Shown in pieces: positions 35,001 to 42,305 of a stretch of 64,000 nucleotides of DNA. Origin of the DNA: Desulfatibacillum aliphaticivorans DSM 15576 (GTDB lineage Bacteria > Desulfobacterota > Desulfobacteria > Desulfobacterales > Desulfatibacillaceae); NCBI RefSeq assembly GCF_000429905.1, contig NZ_AUCT01000020.1, positions 1-64,000 on the forward strand. Direction: 5' to 3'. The number at the start of each line of letters is the position of its first letter. Positions within the stretch are counted from its first letter, which is position 1. The notes beneath the pieces were generated by a model. It was not told where the DNA came from. It saw only the letters and a program-made list of their open reading frames with translations, and did no database searches. A program made the position numbers and the translations under genes.

Positions 35001-38000
35001 AACCCCCTGGTACGCCGGGGACACTCACACCCTGAGCGTGTATTGTCAGGACTACCAGGGCCAGAACATTGATCCTTACCCGACGGTCATCACCTTTACG
35101 GTGCGCGCCAACCGGGGCGAGGCTGATCCCATCATGGTGCCCACGGATTTCGCCACAGTGCAGGGCGCCCTGGATTCGGCGACCTATGGAGACCATATCC
35201 TTATAGAAAACGGCAGCTACAGCGAAAGCCTGTCTCTGACCGGCCGCCACACAGGCATCACCCTTACCGGTTCGGGCTACCAAAAAACCACCCTGCTCGG
35301 TCCGGGAACCGCTCCGGTCATCAACGTGGAGAATTCCAGCGAGATCATCATCCGCGACATGACCATCACAAACGGCACTTACGGCATCAAGGTGAACAAT
35401 GCCGATATTGTGGATATTATCAACTGCCGGATCGCCGGAAACACCGCTGACGGCGTCAACATTACCGGCAATTCTTATTACGATCTCACCAATAACCTGA
35501 TTTACGGCAATTTGAACTGGGGCGTTTATCTGTTCAGCACCGTCGGCATGAAAGCCGGCAGCCCCTTGGAAGCGGAGCTTCTGAATAACACCATCGCGGA
35601 TAACTACCAGGGCGGCGTATACGCATACAGCAGCAGCGTCTACGCTTATTACAACATTGTGGCCGAGAATACCGGAAACGGCGTGTATGATGATGTGGCC
35701 GCGTTCTATTGGGATTACAACCTGGTTTACGGCAACGGCGTAAATTACACGGACGTGACCCCCGGGGCCAACGACGTTAACGAAGATCCTTTGTTTGTGG
35801 ATACCGGCAATCTCGCCGCCCTGGACAACGATTACCATCTGCAGAACGGATCTCCGGCCATTGACATGATTCCCAATGCAGTTCCGGGAGCTGAGCCGCC
35901 GCCCGCGGCGCCGGGTGACGACCTGGACGAAAACATCCGGCCTCAATTCAATCCGGGCGGGGATTACGACGCAGGCTGCTACGAGATGACCGATGATTCG
36001 GCTCCGTTTATCGAATGGGCTGTTCCCGAAAATGGGGATACGGGCGTTTCGCCCGCCGGCCCCTGGTATATGGAACTGAAGGATTACGGCTCCGGCATTG
36101 ATGAGACGACTTTATACGTGGGAGTCAACTCCGGCTACCTGGTTGCGGACGTCGTCACCTCGTTCACGGTGACCGGATCCTTGTTGGTTGACATCTATCC
36201 GCAGTCGCCTGCCGGGTTGGAAGAATCCGTCTGCATTGACGTCACGGTTTCGGATAAGGCGGGCAACTCCATGAATCAGGAATCCTATTGCTTCACCACC
36301 AGGGGCAACACGGGCCTGTACGTCAATCCGGGAGACTCCATCAGCGAAATCCTGCAAACCGCAGTCAGCGGGGACGTGGTTTACGTCAATCCCGGAGACT
36401 ACGTGGACAACCTCGTGGTGCCTAACATCCAAAGCGGCGTCGTTCTGACCAGTACGGGCGGCCCGGAGGTCACCACGATCACCAGCGCCTGGGCGCTTAC
36501 CCAGGTGGCGACTGGCGAGGGAACGACTTTTGTGAATGCGCCGGTGGGGCCGGTCGTGTCCATTGAGGATGTTGATTCGTTTACAATCAGCGGCTTCACC
36601 CTGGAGTTGGGATCGGACATTGTGCAAGTGCATTCCGATGCGGACAATGTTCTGATCTCAGGCAATGTCATTTCCGGCTGCGTCGGCCATGTGGGCGGCG
36701 GCGGCGCCATCATGTGGCTCTCCGGCAGCGGCGTTGACATTTCGTCGGAATACAACGTGCGCCTGGAAAATAACCTCATCATGCACAACGGGTGGGGCGT
36801 CAAGGTGTGGGATGACGCCACGGGCAACGCCGTGGCCCCGGCGCCGGTCATCGTAAACAACACGGTGGTCACCAACATGGTTTCGGGCGTTTACGTATTG
36901 GACGGCGCCCCCGATATTTATTACAACATCATTGCCTACAACAGAGATTACGGCCTTGAGGTTGATGACAGTGCAGCCAATGATTACAACTGCCTGTACG
37001 CCAACACGGCGGGTAACTCCATCGGAGTGACCCTGGGCGCGAATACCATCCAGGACGATCCTCTGTTTGTGGACCCGGCGCACAATGACTTCCAGGTGGA
37101 GGGCTTCTCCCCCTGCGTGGACGCCTTTGATGAGTCCGAGGCGGCGGCGTCTCCCGTTGCGTCTGAGTATGACATCCTGGGCGTTTCCAGGCCTCAGGGA
37201 CAGGGTTACGATCTTGGATGCTACGAAAAAACGGACGCTAACGCACCGTACTTGATTTGGGCGGTCCCGGACGACGGCGACATGGACGCCAGCCCCTCCG
37301 GCCCGTGGCGCTTTGAACTGGACGACAATGAATCCGGGGTGAATCCCCTGTCCGTGACCGTCCAGGTGGACTACGGAGACATTCCAGGCGTGTTGAGCGC
37401 TTCGGAAACCGTCAGCGGCACGGTCCTTTGCTCGTGGACGCCTGACAGCCCGCTGGATGCAAATCACAACGTAAATTTCAAGATCTGGGCCTACGATTAC
37501 ACAGGCAACCAGTTTCATACCACCCTGTACTTCCGGACGCGAGGCCCCATCACCATCACCGTTCCCACGGACTACCCCACCATCCAGGAAGGCCTGGATG
37601 CGGCAGCCAGCGGCGACACGGTGCAGGTCCTGGCAGGTGCATACACCGAAAACCTGGAGATAACCTCCGCACACAGCGGCGTCGCCTTGGTGGGCGCAGG
37701 CGCGGACCAGACCATCATCCAGGGCGAATGGGTGGACTTTGACGGCCTCTTGAGACCAGCCGGACCCACCATTGACATTTTGGGTGCGGACGGCTTCAGT
37801 GTGGAAAGTTTTACCCTGACCGACGGCACGTACGGCGTGTTTATTGACGTGGATGCGGACAATATTGTCGTCAGCAAGAACATCATCAGCGCCAACTACA
37901 ACGATAACGTGCTGATTTACGCCGGGAGCTCCAACATACGGATTGAAAACAACCTGATTCAATTCGCTGCGCGGGGTTCCGGCATCACCATAGAGGATTA

Positions 38001-40575
38001 CAATACAAGCGACGGGCTTAGTCCCGCTCCGAAAATTGTCAACAACACGGTGGTTTCAAACACCCTGCACGGCATTTCCGCGGATGATGCGGCGCCGACG
38101 TTCTTCTACAATATTTCCGCTGAGAACGGAAGTTACGGATTCTATTACGGAAATTCCGTGGTCACCCGGGCATACAACTGCGCCTGGGATAATGGAACTA
38201 ACTTCCCCACAATCCTTGGAACCGGTGAAATCGAAGCGGATCCCATGTTCACGGATTCCGCGAACGGCGACTTCACCCTTCTGCCCGACTCTCCGGCCAT
38301 CGACGCTATTCCGCAAAATGTTGCGGAAGGCGGGACGGTAACCGCACCGGACATGGATCTTTTGGAAAGGCCCCGTCCTCTCGGCCCCAATAACGAGTAC
38401 GACATGGGCTGCTACGAGGAATACGGCCTGACCATTACATCCACTCCGCCGGATTCGGTTTTGGAAGGCGGTCAGTACACCTATCAACCCGCCGTCTACG
38501 GGGACGTGGTGAGTTGGGCCTTTGGACCTGACGATCAACGCCCGACCGGCATGACCATCGACTCGCTGGATGGCGAGGTCTCCTACACGGCTGGCGCCGA
38601 CGACGCCGGAACCTACACCGTGCAGATCGCCGCCACGGACGTTCACGGCAGGACCACCTACCAAACCTTCACCCTGACGGTCACGGCTGCGACCAACGGG
38701 CCGGGGGCTCCTGTCGCCGTCCTGGATCCGCCGTATTACGCCATGATCAACCGGACCTTTGACCTGGAATTCACCGCCAGCAATCCCGAATCGGCCACTT
38801 TGGAATACTCCATGGTTACCGGACCCACCGGCATGGACTTCCCGGACGTGTATACTCCCGAACTGGAATGGACTCCGACGCAGGGCCAGACCGGGGTGTA
38901 TCCCTTCCAGGTTCAGGTCAGCGACGGAACAACCACGGTGCAGGGCGATAACCTGACCATAACGGTCCTGGATCCGCTGGAAGCGGCGCCTGCCAAGGCT
39001 TCGCCCTTGATCCTGGTGACCGGCCCCGTAACCACTACGGTGGCCGTCAACTGCCAGATCGAAGGCGGCTTGGCGCCCTATAGCGTGGACGTTGGGAATC
39101 CCGATTACGGAACCATAATCGATCTGGACGCCCAGGCGGGAACCTTTACCTTCATGCCTTTGGACAAGGGAAAAACGTCCTTATGGGTGTACGACTCCGC
39201 CGGATTCTCCCTCACCGTCGGACCGTATGATGTGCAGAAGATGCAGGTGGAACTGGCCGCCGATCCTCAGTACGCTCCGGCCGGACAAGGCGTGGATATG
39301 GGCGTCAACGACCAGCAAAGCGACATTTACGGCCTGGGCTTCTCAGTGCCTGACTCTTCCACCAGCGCTCCCGTAACCTTTACCATCGGAACGATCAACT
39401 CCGGCGCCCCGTACCTGGCCGAAGGTTCTTCCTCCGTGGTTCAGATCGGGCCTGATGGAACATCCTTCGCCATCCCGGCTACCTTGCAGTTCCCCTACAC
39501 CGGCGGCGGAGACATTAACAGCCAACTGGTGTTCACCTTTAATCCGGAAACCGGCCGTTGGGAGTACGTGCCCGACGACGGAAACGACGGCAGCTTCATC
39601 ACGGTGAACCTGCAGCATTTGTCCTTGTACACCCTGGCTGAGCCCAGCGAAAACGAACTGAACGTGACGGGCGGCAAGACTGTGGAATATTACCGCATGG
39701 TCAGCTTCCCGCTGTATCCCGCTGCTGAATCCTCCATAGTGGAAATACTTGGGGACGACGCCAACCTCGGCGCCTACGACGACACCATGTGGCGCATCTT
39801 CGCCTTTGATCCCCTGGATCAGGCCAGCGGAGACGCCAATGAGTACTACGTCGAGGGCAATGAGGCTGACTTTGCCCTCCAGTTCCCCATGGAGCCCGGC
39901 CAGGCTTACTGGCTGATTTCCCGCAACAGCGGAACCGTGACCGTGCCCGGCCTCCAGGTGGACGAATCGGAGGGGTACTACATGACGCTCCAGGCAGGCT
40001 GGAACATGATCGGCAACCCCTTCGACAATTACGTCAATTGGGTTCTCACACTGGCCTCCACCGATGGAGAGACCTACTATCATCCCAACAGCGTAAACTC
40101 TCCGCTCTATGGCAAGGATCTGTTCACCTACGATCCTGCTAACGCAGCGGCCGGCGATGACGGCTACGTGATTGTCACCCAGTTGAAACCTAATGGCGGC
40201 TACTGGATCAATAACCCGGCGGGCATGCCTATTACGTTCTGGATTCCGAGTTACGCCATCGGCGACAACGTGAAGAGCGCCGCTGCGGCCAAGTCCGAAC
40301 CCAGTTTCCTGGCCAGCGTAAAACGTAAAATCAGCCGCGCCGTCCAAGGCCAGGCCTGGGCCGACGATGACGATGAACGGCCGCCCAAGGCGCCCGGAAC
40401 CAGCGGCGCCAACGCAGGCTCCAGCAGCGATTCCATCGGCGTTGCCGAAGGCGACGGCGGCGGAGGCGGCTGCTTTGTGGACGCGGCGTCCAACAGCAGT
40501 GCGGCCTCGCCCGTGTGGCTGCTCCTTGCAGCGGGCCTGCTCGCAGCAGCCATGCTGCGCAGGCGCAACGCCTAA
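28915..40575 (+). CDS. Giant multidomain surface protein, C-terminal sorting signal
   Basis: Body of a secreted giant protein; true content starts at the poly-G run (28943), since the first dozen codons of this frame overlap the N-terminal part. Joined to the signal peptide it would be about 4,077 residues. Parts, in residues from 28915: propeller-like VVWEDGRN repeats (10-240), LamG-like lectin domain (255-452), carboxypeptidase-regulatory-like beta modules (460-1010), Ig-like modules (about 1360-2060), three tandem parallel beta-helix modules (2074-2460, 2465-2880, 2882-3168) each ending in a GCYE signature, cadherin/Ig-like modules (3170-3400), and a C-terminal region with GWNMIGNPF. The last 40 residues are GGGGGCFVDAAS, a hydrophobic helix and RRR: a CTERM-type sorting tail. 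Probable adhesin or sugar-binding surface protein. Confidence 0.85.
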   Translation: MKLSEPSLPRGGGIDSGVKDVAGGSGSDKDWPDVDYDYGASAFLTVFSDYRNGGDPQIYGQYMQDDPGGGGLTAFGSTVDQNFPVSALGTSSHCIHPQTAYDVSSGKHVVVWEDGRNFDDTWSDIYCQVLSAASRTLADDMAVCQNPGNQYAPSVDASQGGGGIVWEDHRFDPLEGVKSPKGAVFGRALSLADNSLSPERDYAVAAPDSDAGYPVISSAGLDGSLIAYPAGSSPSSIEWVHMGTSQLTETPDDFLIAHWAMNEGAGAIANDSTSNGYDGNITKAQWTEDKDGAKGSALYFDGASYVSVPNSSSFNNAISSAVTLAGWIKLDGDELAYQPIVAQMASGNQAFWLGTYYGSPKFRISTSGSSWDGEIYADSIYLTPQKWYHLAGTYDGETMYLYLNGSLVGSCSLSGTVYASSASVTLGAADGMFLEGALDDVRVYGKALNFIDIAETAGLDALIRGFVFQNNPQTQSEDPLSGVVIEAVSNKDGAFYSAVSDANGYYSLFVPDGCYELTMNPVGASPYIPFQATDYAEPAGVHEGGSIYDYELFAGGAFTITGGIQDYYSNPAGGVVFYRNDDLNIYYEVQTQDGVYTLTNLPAGEGVIGARAWDADFGSTAMTVDISADSVVTFTLTGGVPVFGTVSDEDGYPLEGVAVTYYAPYQPLTLTEYTDENGEFNILGAPDSGPGYVIASPDPDTRYCGSGRHYASYDNLHGGMAAGLIRLQKGVLVTGNVYDAANGDLTSGVNVEAGGLSMHSQGRTCGGAYSLVIPEGTHAIYSGGFFYDNAELVWWPYTEHPESLIAGNPVSVTVSAADVMSRTMVVTAPDMYVTLIDDGGALEVTVVDENSSWMGSGGEFVCAAYVPGTLSGTFDPNVTVQNPVSTMVLTPTMGAPTYMAPFPLGQSYDLYLAWVQSDGYGGTTTTILDRAFNVPITPTSAITFTLPAACNSVAYGEVTAGYTTYSGALVYLTDVNGDIAGWGTSGMSGFMFYNVPVGADYTVTAYAPEDGATDSNTGYEATEGGADSFGYLELTKTATPALALIETHRVNAHDDVFDGSRTSGGDYHYQVRNSVWFEPPYGVLLNVDDINASLEPGRSTENVMASQDVMNDGMWATHDYIPENNSNVCGPQCTEICSNPVYNWGGEHSSIYYNSDMSDGLEFSMVDSAQSTWAGGLVVTRTADVTSGAGNFVQVVTVSAKVTDGTPGDVYTGTLQLRVYNTDHILGNADVRDWTPGVDENGYDVNDGFNSAWGFAYYNIENPIIGHEYSYSKYVDVSVNGNVANDVFYMPRTRVRLTEYLGAPNYSVDQYGIYLSESGTLGDMHLMSNATPMEFLPGYLRKLYRREVQHEMEIGEIGATRPALTASYPQNGDMGIAPAAVISMTIDKPGMWGGYFLNVEDQWGNLIADTDLGPYPYNVSFVDSVSQNDTMTFTPDGGFAPGTAYGVTAMLRDSTYYRTATATDKDLINFWFATTPEPGDVTPPQVVSTRPYDGETGVPTMITDKMDSYQIVVNFSEAVKYMSTELTTMYILDGPGGSSLGTIPITSKWMGHRFAIFPNDELADNTWYRIELFKGNATTGIQDLSSNLIYANYVFEFSTGDADTQGPTLSMPLDGAADVAVKNPSIVLYADEELDPATLILGTTLHLYAGDEDISSLFDVQYLKARQGVQFFLNAENQFTVFPNDTVITLIVDTELPDAVTDMAGNAPVGGTASQSFSFRTVPTFGNSMPSFYNMITRVGPQYPQVYNTANGYYVNASAYIADDGYDAIDRGLYRKQESSVDPMYGRVITMTIGDFSAAMEGYTESLWNYQTWDYDMPPGADLIPGDYDLEITAYDTACHSATLTQPVRVYQFKPSMESPSDGSLVVAPVTLAWSPINGEAAGYYVQLSQNGFDSWLASYFIPEDGRSGNYTFTIPEDADLGGVGATVQWRVIAVASLNQPFSPLGGSIASIQEFTLGEDSDPPWLSDSSPYGGETDVEPTAGIYLTITDDVSGVDVSSLDVQLNSISLTGLTIDDSNPNEVYVSYTPETPWYAGDTHTLSVYCQDYQGQNIDPYPTVITFTVRANRGEADPIMVPTDFATVQGALDSATYGDHILIENGSYSESLSLTGRHTGITLTGSGYQKTTLLGPGTAPVINVENSSEIIIRDMTITNGTYGIKVNNADIVDIINCRIAGNTADGVNITGNSYYDLTNNLIYGNLNWGVYLFSTVGMKAGSPLEAELLNNTIADNYQGGVYAYSSSVYAYYNIVAENTGNGVYDDVAAFYWDYNLVYGNGVNYTDVTPGANDVNEDPLFVDTGNLAALDNDYHLQNGSPAIDMIPNAVPGAEPPPAAPGDDLDENIRPQFNPGGDYDAGCYEMTDDSAPFIEWAVPENGDTGVSPAGPWYMELKDYGSGIDETTLYVGVNSGYLVADVVTSFTVTGSLLVDIYPQSPAGLEESVCIDVTVSDKAGNSMNQESYCFTTRGNTGLYVNPGDSISEILQTAVSGDVVYVNPGDYVDNLVVPNIQSGVVLTSTGGPEVTTITSAWALTQVATGEGTTFVNAPVGPVVSIEDVDSFTISGFTLELGSDIVQVHSDADNVLISGNVISGCVGHVGGGGAIMWLSGSGVDISSEYNVRLENNLIMHNGWGVKVWDDATGNAVAPAPVIVNNTVVTNMVSGVYVLDGAPDIYYNIIAYNRDYGLEVDDSAANDYNCLYANTAGNSIGVTLGANTIQDDPLFVDPAHNDFQVEGFSPCVDAFDESEAAASPVASEYDILGVSRPQGQGYDLGCYEKTDANAPYLIWAVPDDGDMDASPSGPWRFELDDNESGVNPLSVTVQVDYGDIPGVLSASETVSGTVLCSWTPDSPLDANHNVNFKIWAYDYTGNQFHTTLYFRTRGPITITVPTDYPTIQEGLDAAASGDTVQVLAGAYTENLEITSAHSGVALVGAGADQTIIQGEWVDFDGLLRPAGPTIDILGADGFSVESFTLTDGTYGVFIDVDADNIVVSKNIISANYNDNVLIYAGSSNIRIENNLIQFAARGSGITIEDYNTSDGLSPAPKIVNNTVVSNTLHGISADDAAPTFFYNISAENGSYGFYYGNSVVTRAYNCAWDNGTNFPTILGTGEIEADPMFTDSANGDFTLLPDSPAIDAIPQNVAEGGTVTAPDMDLLERPRPLGPNNEYDMGCYEEYGLTITSTPPDSVLEGGQYTYQPAVYGDVVSWAFGPDDQRPTGMTIDSLDGEVSYTAGADDAGTYTVQIAATDVHGRTTYQTFTLTVTAATNGPGAPVAVLDPPYYAMINRTFDLEFTASNPESATLEYSMVTGPTGMDFPDVYTPELEWTPTQGQTGVYPFQVQVSDGTTTVQGDNLTITVLDPLEAAPAKASPLILVTGPVTTTVAVNCQIEGGLAPYSVDVGNPDYGTIIDLDAQAGTFTFMPLDKGKTSLWVYDSAGFSLTVGPYDVQKMQVELAADPQYAPAGQGVDMGVNDQQSDIYGLGFSVPDSSTSAPVTFTIGTINSGAPYLAEGSSSVVQIGPDGTSFAIPATLQFPYTGGGDINSQLVFTFNPETGRWEYVPDDGNDGSFITVNLQHLSLYTLAEPSENELNVTGGKTVEYYRMVSFPLYPAAESSIVEILGDDANLGAYDDTMWRIFAFDPLDQASGDANEYYVEGNEADFALQFPMEPGQAYWLISRNSGTVTVPGLQVDESEGYYMTLQAGWNMIGNPFDNYVNWVLTLASTDGETYYHPNSVNSPLYGKDLFTYDPANAAAGDDGYVIVTQLKPNGGYWINNPAGMPITFWIPSYAIGDNVKSAAAAKSEPSFLASVKRKISRAVQGQAWADDDDERPPKAPGTSGANAGSSSDSIGVAEGDGGGGGCFVDAASNSSAASPVWLLLAAGLLAAAMLRRRNA
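28943..28952 (+). repeat. Ten-G homopolymer inside giant gene
   Basis: Run of ten G at the junction of the two reading frames of the giant surface protein gene. Loss of one G (or gain of two) would fuse the frames. Runs of this length slip often during replication and are the usual switch of phase-variable surface genes. Confidence 0.95.
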
Positions 40576-40596
40576 AAACCATCACCTTTAACACCA

Positions 40597-40632
40597 AAAG
40601 GGAAGCTCCTCCAAAGGGGCTTCCCTTTTTTT
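40597..40632 (+). terminator. Intrinsic terminator after the giant gene
   Basis: GGGAAGC (40600-40606) pairs with GCTTCCC (40619-40625), preceded by AAAA and followed by seven T. It lies 22 bases after the stop codon at 40575 and ends the plus-strand surface-protein transcript before the convergent glycosyltransferase gene. Confidence 0.9.
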
Positions 40633-40703
40633 ATTATCTGAATTCATGGAGTTCTGATGCTTTGGGAGGCGTAGGCTGGGTAGAGCTTGCGAAACCCAAC
40701 AAA

Positions 40704-42161
40704 TCATTTATGGATTCTTTTCGTTATGATCAGCCTCAACATCCTTAATGCCGTCCGGGCGGAGTTTTTATAATTGCCGGAGAGCTTGGACCCTCCGCCC
40801 AGCCGGGGGCGGTAGGATATGGGAACTTCAGCGATGCGCAGGCCGTGCGCCATCAACTCCAAGGCGACTTCCGGCGCAAACTCCGGCCCCTGGCCTACGA
40901 GGCTGCTTTGAATGTCCAGAAACGCGTCTTGCCGCATTACCCGCAGGGAGCATCCCACGTCCGTGAATTTCGCCGGATGCCAAGGCCAAAGCAGGGACAG
41001 GAACAGCCCCACGGTGCGATTGGCCATGCGCACCAGATAAGGCATGAAAGCGCCCGGCTGGATCAAACGTTCGCTGGTGCGGGAGCCGAACACCGCGTCG
41101 TGAAAAACCAGGCAGGGCAGCAGTTTTTCCAGGTCCGATGATTTAAAGGAGCCGTCCGCCTCGGTAACGGCGACCGCTTGGGCCGTACACAATTCCAAAC
41201 CCTGCTTGATGGCGTCTCCGTAGCCTCCCATGGATCGGGTGACGACCAAAGCCCCGGCCTTCCGGGCCTTTTCGGCGGTCAAGTCTTCCGACATATTATC
41301 CATGACGATGACCTGCTTGCAGACCCTTTTAAAATCCAGGACCACCTGTTCGATGCATTGCTCTTCGTTCAATGCCGGAATGACAACGTCTACATCAGGC
41401 AGCCCCTTATTTTTTCGCCAAAGCAAATCCCTGGCTGTCCATAGGTCCTCCGTCGTGTTGACGTTGACGTAATCCCCGGCAAATTGGCAACCCGGGGTCG
41501 GGCCGGGCAGGGCGTTGATCAACTCATAGGGGGAGGCCTTGGCTCCCCGTTCGCAATAGTCCCGGCACAGATGGGCGAGTTCGCCTTTGGCGGCGGCCAA
41601 TCCCAGGCCGAAAAAACGGCCCTGGCCGCTGCCGTCCTTTTCCCGGATGGAGCTGACCCGGCGGGTGGATTCGTCGTAAACCAGCGAGTAATTGCGCTTG
41701 CATTCCTTTTGGGTTCGGCAGGGCTTGAAAGCGCACAGGGCGGAAAAACCGTTATGTTCGGCAAGAGCTTGGGCGAAGGTTTTATGGTCCGCGCCTTCGT
41801 AATACTCGTCCCCCAGGGCCGCAATAAAGGTTTCGTCCGGCTGGACATATTTTGCAATGGCGGCGAAGCCTCCAAGCAGGCCTGCCTGCCTCTCTTGGGG
41901 AGTCGCTTCAATAACAATTGTCTTTGCCCGGATGGATGAAAATGACCGGGCGGCTCGCCTCACAATTTCCGGCGCCCCACCTGCAACCAGATACACAATT
42001 TCAGGAGAAAACGCCTGGTCGATCAACCGGACGTTGCGTTCCAACAGGCTGACGCCTCCCACCGTACTGAGGGTCTTGGGCGGCGCCGACGGTTTTTTCC
42101 CAAACCGGCTGCCCTTGCCCGAGGCCATGACAAAAGCCTTGCGCACCATGGGTTCAGTCAT
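40704..42161 (-). CDS. Nucleotidyltransferase-GT2 fusion protein
   Basis: Bifunctional cytosolic enzyme of 485 residues. The first half (about 8-235) is a nucleotidyltransferase-like GT-A fold: FVMASGKGSRFGKKPSAPPK is the sugar-nucleotide loop with its Lys, and AALGDEYYEG contains the metal-binding Asp. The second half (about 245-485) is a family 2 glycosyltransferase: VDVVIPALNEEQCIEQV, VMDNMSEDLTAEKA, TEADGSFKSSDLE (metal site) and GSRTSERL, like polyprenyl-phosphate glucosyltransferases. One polypeptide could therefore make an activated sugar and move it to a lipid carrier. Fusions of these two functions are uncommon. It lies downstream of two polytopic membrane proteins on the same strand, 144 bases apart. 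Confidence 0.85.
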   Translation of the reverse strand: MTEPMVRKAFVMASGKGSRFGKKPSAPPKTLSTVGGVSLLERNVRLIDQAFSPEIVYLVAGGAPEIVRRAARSFSSIRAKTIVIEATPQERQAGLLGGFAAIAKYVQPDETFIAALGDEYYEGADHKTFAQALAEHNGFSALCAFKPCRTQKECKRNYSLVYDESTRRVSSIREKDGSGQGRFFGLGLAAAKGELAHLCRDYCERGAKASPYELINALPGPTPGCQFAGDYVNVNTTEDLWTARDLLWRKNKGLPDVDVVIPALNEEQCIEQVVLDFKRVCKQVIVMDNMSEDLTAEKARKAGALVVTRSMGGYGDAIKQGLELCTAQAVAVTEADGSFKSSDLEKLLPCLVFHDAVFGSRTSERLIQPGAFMPYLVRMANRTVGLFLSLLWPWHPAKFTDVGCSLRVMRQDAFLDIQSSLVGQGPEFAPEVALELMAHGLRIAEVPISYRPRLGGGSKLSGNYKNSARTALRMLRLIITKRIHK

Positions 42162-42305
42162 TTAATCCATTCCGAAAAAATGTTGTGATTGTTGGTGTGT
42201 TCCATCCTCACCCGGGAATATACCATTCAAACAAGGGGTTTTGCAATCGCACTTTATATGAACGGGGCGCCGGCCCGGCAACAGTTTGCATTCGACAAGG
42301 CGCCG

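Noticed and set aside
34333..35946. 537-codon open frame on the minus strand
   Set aside because: Antisense to the giant surface protein gene, whose reading frame is continuous and has domain content; Val/Arg/His-rich shadow.
36100..38420. Direct repeats in the giant gene as a CRISPR or satellite array
   Set aside because: The similarity is at protein level between large modules with no short identical repeats or regular spacers.
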